NCBI RefSeq assembly: GCF_025561425.1
Contig: NZ_CP094824.1
Span: 1,984,001 to 2,048,000 of the forward strand
Reading direction: 5' to 3'
Length of the DNA: 64,000 nt
Source: Mammaliicoccus sciuri
Lineage (GTDB): Bacteria > Bacillota > Bacilli > Staphylococcales > Staphylococcaceae
Position numbers and translations under genes: made by a program. This document shows positions 57,451 through 64,000 of this stretch, piece by piece. Numbering within the stretch: the stretch's first letter is position 1; each line of letters begins with the position of its first letter. A model generated the notes under the pieces. The model did no database searches, was not told the DNA's origin, and saw nothing but the letters and a program-made list of their open reading frames with translations.

Positions 57451-58259
57451 CTTATAATGCCCCCTCTTTTTTCAAGTCTTTTTTGTTGGCTTCTTTTTAT
57501 GAAATAATATCCTAAAATCAGTATCATAACTAACGCAAATAGTAATGTAGAAATCGCATTGATTTCCATTGTAATACCTTTTCTAGCCATTGAATACACT
57601 TCAACAGATAATACGCTAAACCCACTACCTGTCACAAAAAAGCTCACTGTAAAGTCATCTAATGAGTACGTAAGTGCCATAAAGAATCCACCAATTGCAC
57701 CAGGTAGAATATGAGGTATCACAACTTTAATAAGTGTTTGCCATGAAGTTGCACCTAAATCTTTAGCAGCATCGATCATAGATGTATTCATATCATATAG
57801 TTTAGGAAGTACTAAAAGCACGACTATTGGTACACAAAATGCTATATGAGATATTAATACCGACCAGAAACCAAGCCCCATACCTGTATAGTGATCAATA
57901 ACAGTAAATAACAGTAAAAATGATGATCCGATTACAACATCAGAACTTACCATTAAGATATTATTCAATGTTAATAATCCGACTTTTAATTTTTTATTTC
58001 TTAAGTAGTAAATACCTATTGCGCCACATATTCCGATTAAAGTAGAAATACTCGCGGCCAACAATGCAATCGCAATGGTATTCACAATAATCACTAACAA
58101 TCGTTTATTTTGAAACACTGATGTGTAATGATCAAAAGTAAAGCCTTTAAAGTGCGTCATGTTACCTGCACCGTTAAATGAATAAAATATTAAGAAAAAG
58201 ATAGGCAAGTATAGAAATATAAGTATGATTGTAAAATAAATTTTTCCTGTTAATTTCAT
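57447..58259 (-). CDS. potC: Spermidine/putrescine ABC transporter permease PotC
   Basis: 270 aa, six helices, with the EAA-like loop DAAKDLGATSWQTLIKVVIPHILPG that contacts PotA. It begins 1 nt after potB. Forms the membrane channel with PotB. Confidence 0.95.
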   Translation of the reverse strand: MKLTGKIYFTIILIFLYLPIFFLIFYSFNGAGNMTHFKGFTFDHYTSVFQNKRLLVIIVNTIAIALLAASISTLIGICGAIGIYYLRNKKLKVGLLTLNNILMVSSDVVIGSSFLLLFTVIDHYTGMGLGFWSVLISHIAFCVPIVVLLVLPKLYDMNTSMIDAAKDLGATSWQTLIKVVIPHILPGAIGGFFMALTYSLDDFTVSFFVTGSGFSVLSVEVYSMARKGITMEINAISTLLFALVMILILGYYFIKRSQQKRLEKRGGIIR

Positions 58260-58260
58260 A

Positions 58261-59064
58261 CTATACCTCCTTATTCTCTGATTTAGATTTCGTAATAATG
58301 AGTATAATTGCCATAGCTAATATTAAGAACACAGCTATCGTAGAACCCATACCATAATTTTGTGTAACTAAAAACTGTTCTTGAATTGCTGTACCTAAGT
58401 TAACAACTTTATTACCTGCGATTAAACGTGTAATCATAAATAATGATAATGCTGGTATAAATGTAATTTGGATACCCGTTTTCACACCTTCTAATGTTAA
58501 AGGCACGATTACATTTTTAAATGTTGTAAAACTATTTGCACCTAAATCTCTTGAAGCTTGCAATAAATTCTCTGGTATTTCATCCATTGAATTAAAGATT
58601 GGTAACAGCATAAATGGAATATAAATATAAACCGAAACGATGATAAATGCTGTACTTGTAAATAATAATTCTGTTGATGGTACATGAAATACACTTAAGA
58701 TTTTATTTAATAAACCATCATGACTAAGAATGCCGATAAAAGCATACGTTTTAAGTAACAAGTTAATCCAAGTTGGTAATATTATAAGTAATAATAATAT
58801 ATCTTTATGTTTAGCATTTCTAAGTGTTAACGCTAAAGGATAACTGATGAGTAAACAAAAGAAAGTTATAATTAATGCATACCAAGCTGAACTTAATGTC
58901 ATTTCTAAATAACTGCTTGTAAAAAAGTTTTTGTAATTCTCGAATGAAAAGTGTCCATGAATATCAAGTAATGATGCATAGAAAATCATAGCAATCGGTA
59001 CGATAATAAATAATACTATCCATATCATGTAAGGTACGAGTAATAATGATTTTATTTTATGCAT
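58261..59064 (-). CDS. potB: Spermidine/putrescine ABC transporter permease PotB
   Basis: 267 aa if the ATG at 59064 (MHKIKSLL) is used, which overlaps the potA stop codon and has GAGG upstream; longer starts would extend into potA. Six helices and the EAA loop [25 protein letters not shown] identify the permease. Confidence 0.93.
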   Translation of the reverse strand: MHKIKSLLLVPYMIWIVLFIIVPIAMIFYASLLDIHGHFSFENYKNFFTSSYLEMTLSSAWYALIITFFCLLISYPLALTLRNAKHKDILLLLIILPTWINLLLKTYAFIGILSHDGLLNKILSVFHVPSTELLFTSTAFIIVSVYIYIPFMLLPIFNSMDEIPENLLQASRDLGANSFTTFKNVIVPLTLEGVKTGIQITFIPALSLFMITRLIAGNKVVNLGTAIQEQFLVTQNYGMGSTIAVFLILAMAIILIITKSKSENKEV

Positions 59065-60154
59065 GTTCCTCATCCTCATAGCTTTCAATTCGACGATCAA
59101 ATTCTTCTTCAGTTTCACCTGGCAACATAATATGAATCGCTTCTGAATCAAAATCAAGTCCTACTGTTTCACCGATTGTTGCTTTTTTCGTCGTTTGGAT
59201 TATCCATTCATTACCTTGCGCATCATAACAACAAATTTCATAATGAACGCCTCTAAATAATTGAGAATCAACAACTGCAGAGATACGACCTTCATTCTCT
59301 GATTTAATCGTGATATCTTCTGGACGAATCACGACGTCAACTTTAGCATCTTTCTCAAATCCAGCATCTACACATTCATAAGGAATACAGTACATTTCAA
59401 CAACATAATCACGTTTCATAACACCAGTAACGATATTAGATTCACCAATGAAATCAGCTACGAATTTATTAACAGGTTCGTCATATATGTCGACAGGCGT
59501 ACCACTTTGTTGAATTTTACCGTCTTTCATAACAAATATGTAATCACTCATTGCTAATGCTTCTTCTTGGTCATGTGTAACAAATATAAACGTAATACCT
59601 AGTCGTTGTTGCAATTCACGTAATTCATATTGCATTTCCGTTCTTAACTTTAAGTCTAATGCTGATAATGGCTCATCAAGCAAGATAATTTCAGGTTCAT
59701 TCGCAATTGCTCTAGCAATCGCAACTCGTTGCTTTTGACCACCACTCATTTCAGTGATTTTACGTTGTTCATATCCTTCAAGTTTCACTAATTTTAATGC
59801 TTCTTTTACTTTAGTTTGAATATCTTTTTTATTTAACTTTTTTATTTTTAGTCCAAATGCTACATTGTCGTATACATTTAAATGAGGAAATAATGCGTAA
59901 TCTTGGAAAACTGTATTTACTTTCCTATTATTTGCTGGCACTTTATTAATAATTTTATTATTAAACAAAATATTACCTTTAGTTGGTGTTTCAAATCCTG
60001 CTATCAATTTTAAAATAGTTGTTTTACCACAACCTGACGGACCTAATAATGTATAAAATTTACCTTCTTCAATTTCAAAACTGACATCATCTAATACTTG
60101 CGTGTTGTTAAAGTTCTTTGAAATGCCTTCGAACTTTATGATTGGTTGTTTCAT
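59057..60154 (-). CDS. potA: Spermidine/putrescine ABC transporter ATP-binding protein
   Basis: 365 aa. Walker [11 protein letters not shown]-loop with [10 protein letters not shown], signature [14 protein letters not shown], Walker [14 protein letters not shown], and the H-loop [10 protein letters not shown], then a C-terminal TOBE regulatory domain ([10 protein letters not shown]). Supplies ATP energy for polyamine import. It lies 10 nt after the regulator gene. Confidence 0.97.
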   Translation of the reverse strand: MKQPIIKFEGISKNFNNTQVLDDVSFEIEEGKFYTLLGPSGCGKTTILKLIAGFETPTKGNILFNNKIINKVPANNRKVNTVFQDYALFPHLNVYDNVAFGLKIKKLNKKDIQTKVKEALKLVKLEGYEQRKITEMSGGQKQRVAIARAIANEPEIILLDEPLSALDLKLRTEMQYELRELQQRLGITFIFVTHDQEEALAMSDYIFVMKDGKIQQSGTPVDIYDEPVNKFVADFIGESNIVTGVMKRDYVVEMYCIPYECVDAGFEKDAKVDVVIRPEDITIKSENEGRISAVVDSQLFRGVHYEICCYDAQGNEWIIQTTKKATIGETVGLDFDSEAIHIMLPGETEEEFDRRIESYEDEEHA

Positions 60155-60164
60155 GCCTTACCTC

Positions 60165-60707
60165 CTATAAATACGATTCTGTAGCTACAATCAATACTTC
60201 AGCATCTTTGCTAGATTGATTTAAAAACTGATGCGTTTCATGCGCTTTAAAATAAAAACATTCTCCACTTTTAGCAGTATATGTTTGATTCCCTATATTC
60301 AAAGTTATTAATCCTTTTTTTACATATGCAAATGTTTCAGAATTTGATGGGCTAAATGCTTTATATTTAGATCCACTTTTTAAAGTGATAATTACAGGTT
60401 CCATTTCAAATTCATTGGAATCTGGAACGAGCCATTTTATTTTGTAACCTAAATCATATTCATCATATATCGTGTGTGCTTGTTCAGGATAATGTATACG
60501 AGCTTGATACAATTTCTCATTAAAAAACTCACTCGGTTCAACCCCTAATACATCTAAAATATTCAAAAAAGTTTCCATAGATGGTGAAGATAAATTTCTT
60601 TCTAATTGCGAAATATACCCTTTAGATAAATCTGTACGCTCTCCAAGTTCTTCTTGTGTTAGGTTCTTTTGATACCTTAAATTTTTAAGTTTTTCTCCTA
60701 TATTCAT
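60165..60707 (-). CDS. XRE-family regulator with cupin domain (polyamine operon)
   Basis: 180 aa. The N-terminal helix-turn-helix (KLKNLRYQKNLTQEELGERT and SKGYISQLERNLSSPSM) is followed by a C-terminal cupin_2 barrel (KYKAFSPSNSETFAYVKKG, YFKAHETHQFLNQS). Such PuuR-like regulators sense small ligands, probably polyamines here, and repress their own operon. It is the first gene of potR-ABCD, with an operator directly upstream. Confidence 0.92.
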   Translation of the reverse strand: MNIGEKLKNLRYQKNLTQEELGERTDLSKGYISQLERNLSSPSMETFLNILDVLGVEPSEFFNEKLYQARIHYPEQAHTIYDEYDLGYKIKWLVPDSNEFEMEPVIITLKSGSKYKAFSPSNSETFAYVKKGLITLNIGNQTYTAKSGECFYFKAHETHQFLNQSSKDAEVLIVATESYL

Positions 60708-60730
60708 AAATCCCCCAAGAAAGTGTAATG

Positions 60731-60774
60731 TTTACTTTTACTAAACATTAAGTTTAGTACCTTTAATAAAATAA
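60731..60774 (-). promoter_or_regulatory. Operator/-10 region of the pot operon
   Basis: TACTAAAC and GTTTAGTA form a perfect 8-bp inverted repeat with a 5-bp spacer (60740-60760). A third half-site GTTTAC lies at 60731. Just upstream, TTGAAC (60792-60797) and TATTTT (60769-60774) with 17 bp between form a candidate promoter, so bound regulator would cover the start site. Confidence 0.65.
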
Positions 60775-60821
60775 CAGAAATCATTTTATAGTTCAACACT
60801 TTTTTGGGGGATTTTATAATA

Positions 60822-61094
60822 TTATTTAACTGAAATCGTTGTCGCTTCTTTATTCTCTTTTAAAGCTTTTACAACTTTATAGCCATCATAACCACTTTCT
60901 TCTTTGAAAGCTTTATAAAAATTATTCTCATCAGCTTTACCAGGAATAATTTTTTTGAAATTTTTATAAGCTTTGTCTAACTGTTCTCTATTTGCTTCAC
61001 TTTCATATGCATCTTCTATAAGGTTATAGAAAGCCATCACTTCGAGAATCTCTTCTTGCGTCCAATCCACATCTATTGGATAACTATACTCCAT
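60822..61094 (-). CDS. UPF0223 family protein
   Basis: 90 aa; MEYSYPIDVDWTQEEILEVMAFYN and the NFYKAFKEESGYDGYKVVKALK block define UPF0223 (YktA of Bacillus). Helical, cytosolic, function unknown. It lies between pdhD and the pot operon as in other staphylococci. Confidence 0.88.
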   Translation of the reverse strand: MEYSYPIDVDWTQEEILEVMAFYNLIEDAYESEANREQLDKAYKNFKKIIPGKADENNFYKAFKEESGYDGYKVVKALKENKEATTISVK

Positions 61095-61107
61095 ATTTTC
61101 TACTCCT

Positions 61108-61150
61108 TTACAAAAAAAGGCTGGGACATAAATATGTCTCAGCCTTATAT
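61108..61150 (-). terminator. Terminator of the pdh operon (GGCTGGGACATAA type)
   Basis: AAGGCTGGGACATA pairs with TATGTCTCAGCCTT (one mismatch), with A/U tracts on both sides. It shares its core motif with the terminator near 10800. Confidence 0.9.
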
Positions 61151-61158
61151 TTTTATGA

Positions 61159-62565
61159 TTACATTGTATGGATAGGTGTTCCTAATGCTACTTCTGCAGC
61201 TTCCATAGAAATTTCACCTAATGTTGGGTGAGCATGAATTGTTAATGATACGTCTTCAGCAGTCATACCTGTTTCAATTGCTAAACCTAATTCAGCAATG
61301 ATATCTGAAGCGCCTGTACCAGCAACTTGTGCACCAATTAGAATACCATTTTCTTTTAAAGCGATAAGTTTAACGAAACCAGCAGTTTCATTTAATGCTA
61401 ATGCACGACCATTTGCAGCAAATGGGAACTTAGCAGCTTTAATTTCTAATCCTTCTTCTTTAGCGCTAGCTTCTGTGTAACCTACTGTAGCTAATTCTGG
61501 CTCAGTGAAACATACTGCAGGAATACCTAAGTAATCCACAGCTGATTTTTCACCAGCAATTGCTTCAGCAGCAACTTTAGCTTCATAACTTGCTTTGTGA
61601 GCAAGTGGAGGTCCAGCAACGATATCACCGATTGCATAGATATTGCTAATTGAAGTACGGCTTTGTTCGTCAACTTCAACTAAACCACGATCTGACATTT
61701 TTAGACCTAATTCTTCAAGACCTAATTCATCAGTATTTGGTCGACGTCCTACTGTAACTAATACATAGTCAGCATCGATTTCTTTTGTTTCTCCGCCAGC
61801 TTCGTAAGTAACTTTAACGCCGTTATCAGTTTCTTCAGCTGATTTAGCCATCGCTTCTGTTACGATTTCTACACCTTTAGCTTTAAGACCTTTTTTAACG
61901 ATTTGAGTCATTTGCTTTTCAAATCCGCCTAAAATGTCTTTAGCACCTTCAAGGATTGTTACTTCAGAACCAAAGTTAGCATATGCAGTACCTAGCTCAG
62001 ATCCAATGTATCCGCCACCTACTACTACTAATTTTTTAGGTACTTCTTGAAGTGATAATGCACCTGTAGAATCGATTACACGTTTACCAAATTTGAAATT
62101 AGGAATTTCGATTGGACGTGAACCAGTTGCGATAATAGCATTTTTGAAAGTATAAGTTTGAGATGCTTTTTTAGTCATAACTTTTAAGTTATTTTCATCT
62201 ACAAAATATGCTTCTCCGTTAACAACATCGATTTTGTTACCTTTCATTAATCCAGCTACGCCGCCTGTTAATTTTTTAACTACGCCATTTTTGAATTCTT
62301 GAACTTTTTCGAAGTTTAATGCTACCTTCTCAGCTACAACACCCATATCTTCTGAATGTTGAGCGTTGTAGAAACGGTGTGATGCTGATAATAAAGCTTT
62401 AGATGGGATACAACCAACATTTAAACATACGCCACCTAATTCGCCTTTTTCAACGATTGTTACTTTTTGTCCTAATTGTGCTGCACGAATTGCTGCAACA
62501 TATCCACCAGGACCTGCTCCAATTACAATAGTATCTGTTTCAATAGGAAAATCTCCAACTACCAT
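61159..62565 (-). CDS. pdhD: Dihydrolipoyl dehydrogenase (E3) of pyruvate dehydrogenase
   Basis: 468 aa. The FAD motif [19 protein letters not shown], redox-active disulfide [19 protein letters not shown]-binding [10 protein letters not shown], and C-terminal HAHPTLGE with the catalytic His and Glu are present. E3 re-oxidises the dihydrolipoamide on PdhC and produces NADH. It follows pdhC by 2 nt. Confidence 0.98.
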   Translation of the reverse strand: MVVGDFPIETDTIVIGAGPGGYVAAIRAAQLGQKVTIVEKGELGGVCLNVGCIPSKALLSASHRFYNAQHSEDMGVVAEKVALNFEKVQEFKNGVVKKLTGGVAGLMKGNKIDVVNGEAYFVDENNLKVMTKKASQTYTFKNAIIATGSRPIEIPNFKFGKRVIDSTGALSLQEVPKKLVVVGGGYIGSELGTAYANFGSEVTILEGAKDILGGFEKQMTQIVKKGLKAKGVEIVTEAMAKSAEETDNGVKVTYEAGGETKEIDADYVLVTVGRRPNTDELGLEELGLKMSDRGLVEVDEQSRTSISNIYAIGDIVAGPPLAHKASYEAKVAAEAIAGEKSAVDYLGIPAVCFTEPELATVGYTEASAKEEGLEIKAAKFPFAANGRALALNETAGFVKLIALKENGILIGAQVAGTGASDIIAELGLAIETGMTAEDVSLTIHAHPTLGEISMEAAEVALGTPIHTM

Positions 62566-62567
62566 TT

Positions 62568-63854
62568 TTACCCCTCCATTAATAATAATTCTGGATTATT
62601 TAATAATCTCTTAATATGGTTCATTGCATTTTGTCCAGTAGCACCATCAATTTGTCTGTGGTCGAAACTTAATGATAGTGATAATACAGGTGCAGCAATA
62701 ATTTCTCCATCTTTAACGATAGGTTTTTGAGCAATACGACCGATACCTAAAATAGCTACTTCAGGATGGTTGATTACTGGTGTAAACCATTGTCCACCTG
62801 CTGAACCGATATTACTTATCGTACATGTTGCGCCTTTCATTTCGTTAGCTTGTAGTTTACCGTCACGTGCTTTTACAGCTAATTCGTTAATTTCATCAGA
62901 AATTTCGAACATTGATTTGTGATCAGCATTTTTAACTACTGGTACTAATAAACCACGATCAGTATCCGCAGCTATACCTATATTATAGTAATGTTTATGA
63001 ACAATTTCACCATTTTCTTCATCAAATTCAGTATTTAATGCTGGGTATTTCTTAAGTGCAGATACTAATGCTTTAACAACATATGGTAAGAATGTTAATT
63101 TAGTACCTTGCTCAGCAGCAACTTCTTTGAATTTTTTACGGTGATCCCATAATTCTTGAACATCAATTTCATCCATTAATGTTACGTGAGGTGCAGTATG
63201 CTTAGAGTTAACCATTGCTTTAGCAATTGCTTTACGCATAGCTGGTATTTTCTCACGAGTTTCAGGGAATTCTCCTTCTGGTACTTGTGGAGATTGTACT
63301 GCTTGTGTATCTTCAGATGAAGTTTGAGCTTCTTCTTTAGCTGGTTGCTCTGTAGTAGCGCCACCATTTAAGTAAGCTTCAACGTCTTCTTTTAAGATAC
63401 GGCCATTTTTACCTGAACCTGAAACAGCTTTAATATTTACATCGTTATCACGAGCAAATTTACGAACTGAAGGCATAGCAATTACACGTTTAGACTCATC
63501 AACATTTTCTGATTGAGTTTCAGTAGTTGCTTCTTCTTTAGCTTCTTCAGCTGGTGCTTCTTCTTTAGTTTTTTCTTCATCGTCGTCATGACCTTTGAAT
63601 TGTAAGCCTTCTGCATCAGGTGCATCAATTTTAACAATTGTATCACCAACAACAGATACTGTACCTTCTTCAACCATAACTTCTTCAATTTTACCTGCAA
63701 CAGGTGATGGAATTTCAACGACAGATTTATCATTTTGAACTTCACATAATACATCGTCTTCTTGAATTTCGTCTCCTGCTTTAACAAACCATTTTACAAT
63801 TTCACCTTCGTGGATACCTTCACCGATATCTGGTAATTTAAATTCGAATGACAC
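62568..63854 (-). CDS. pdhC: Dihydrolipoamide acetyltransferase (E2) of pyruvate dehydrogenase
   Basis: 428 aa. One lipoyl domain with the lipoyl-Lys in [11 protein letters not shown] (residue 44), a flexible Glu/Ala linker, a peripheral subunit-binding domain ([19 protein letters not shown]), a second linker, and the catalytic domain with [13 protein letters not shown]. Forms the core of the complex that turns pyruvate into acetyl-CoA. GGAGG precedes the ATG. Confidence 0.98.
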   Translation of the reverse strand: MSFEFKLPDIGEGIHEGEIVKWFVKAGDEIQEDDVLCEVQNDKSVVEIPSPVAGKIEEVMVEEGTVSVVGDTIVKIDAPDAEGLQFKGHDDDEEKTKEEAPAEEAKEEATTETQSENVDESKRVIAMPSVRKFARDNDVNIKAVSGSGKNGRILKEDVEAYLNGGATTEQPAKEEAQTSSEDTQAVQSPQVPEGEFPETREKIPAMRKAIAKAMVNSKHTAPHVTLMDEIDVQELWDHRKKFKEVAAEQGTKLTFLPYVVKALVSALKKYPALNTEFDEENGEIVHKHYYNIGIAADTDRGLLVPVVKNADHKSMFEISDEINELAVKARDGKLQANEMKGATCTISNIGSAGGQWFTPVINHPEVAILGIGRIAQKPIVKDGEIIAAPVLSLSLSFDHRQIDGATGQNAMNHIKRLLNNPELLLMEG

Positions 63855-63884
63855 GATTTTTTCCTCCTAAATATTAAATCCGTA

Positions 63885-63902
63885 TTTTAATGCGCATTAA
63901 AA
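63885..63902. repeat. 18-bp perfect palindrome at the pdhB-pdhC junction
   Basis: TTTTAATGCGCATTAAAA covers the pdhB stop codon and lies 30 bp ahead of the pdhC start. It could form a small stem in the mRNA. Confidence 0.5.
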
Positions 63903-64000
63903 CTCTAATGTTTCTTTAGCTTGCGCTACGATATCTTTTTTGTTTGGTAACCAAACACCTTCAGCTTGTGTGAATGGATAAATAGTGTCAGCAGCTGCCA
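63897..64000 (-). CDS. pdhB: Pyruvate dehydrogenase E1 beta subunit (partial, C-terminal end)
   Basis: Only the last 34 residues are inside the window; reading minus gives [20 protein letters not shown], then [12 protein letters not shown] and stop. This is the end of PdhB, whose gene precedes pdhC in the operon. The stop codon lies in an 18-bp palindrome. Confidence 0.9.
   Translation of the reverse strand, partial: AAADTIYPFTQAEGVWLPNKKDIVAQAKETLEF

Noticed and set aside
59065-59157. Longer PotB start inside potA
   Set aside because: The extra residues are out-of-frame potA sequence and do not resemble PotB.

Overview
The window is low-GC Firmicute DNA whose core genes match Staphylococcaceae in sequence and order: murI-rdgB-yfcE, sdhCAB, uvrC, trxA, mutS2, pheST, the ylb/yla block, pycA, ctaA, potABCD and pdhCD. 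Two features point to the oxidase-positive Mammaliicoccus (former Staphylococcus sciuri) group rather than S. aureus: a complete caa3-type cytochrome c oxidase operon (ctaCDEF with ctaB, ctaA, ctaG and a DUF420/ctaM gene), and an enoyl-CoA hydratase gene beside trxA. The genus is an inference; the species is not determined.

Positions 1-7760 are accessory. They hold a 41-bp tandem array of hairpin repeats, a large secreted GH101 endo-alpha-N-acetylgalactosaminidase gene, an IS200/IS605 element interrupted by an IS3/IS150 element, a short DUF805-like gene, a GrpB-family gene, a frameshifted GNAT acetyltransferase, and two pairs of 11-bp-spaced repeats just downstream of a tRNA-Arg(UCU) gene. 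This looks like an old integration site at the 3' end of the tRNA.

Positions 7960-30850 are core genes, mostly on the minus strand: a 71-aa protein; marR-murI-rdgB-yfcE; sdhCAB with a CcpA (cre) site upstream; uvrC; trxA; an enoyl-CoA hydratase; mutS2; polX; cvpA and zapA; rnhC on the plus strand; pheST with its T-box leader; a TrmH-type methyltransferase; yceD-rpmF; tmcAL and coaD-rsmD. Positions 30844-36443 carry the ylb-type genes (ylbG, ylbF, ylbC), a glycerophosphodiesterase, yugN and an AI-2E family exporter.

Positions 36497-44263 are the terminal oxidase region. ctaB makes heme O, ctaA converts it to heme A, ctaCDEF encode the oxidase, and ctaG and ctaM encode assembly factors. Together with sdhCAB this is an aerobic respiratory module. 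pycA (anaplerosis), ftsW (division), ylaN, ylaL, ylaI, ylaH, typA and ylaF follow in Bacillus-like order. The right end carries suhB, a DUF1054 gene, two related membrane proteins, the potR-potABCD polyamine uptake operon with a clear operator, a UPF0223 gene, and the distal pyruvate dehydrogenase genes (pdhB partial, pdhC, pdhD).

Non-canonical TTG or GTG starts set by a Shine-Dalgarno sequence are common here (GH101, sdhC, enoyl-CoA hydratase, ylbC, rsmD, ctaB, ctaA, ylaL and a 31-aa small protein). Two small membrane-protein genes (31 and 37 aa), rpmF and ylaI were read directly from the sequence.
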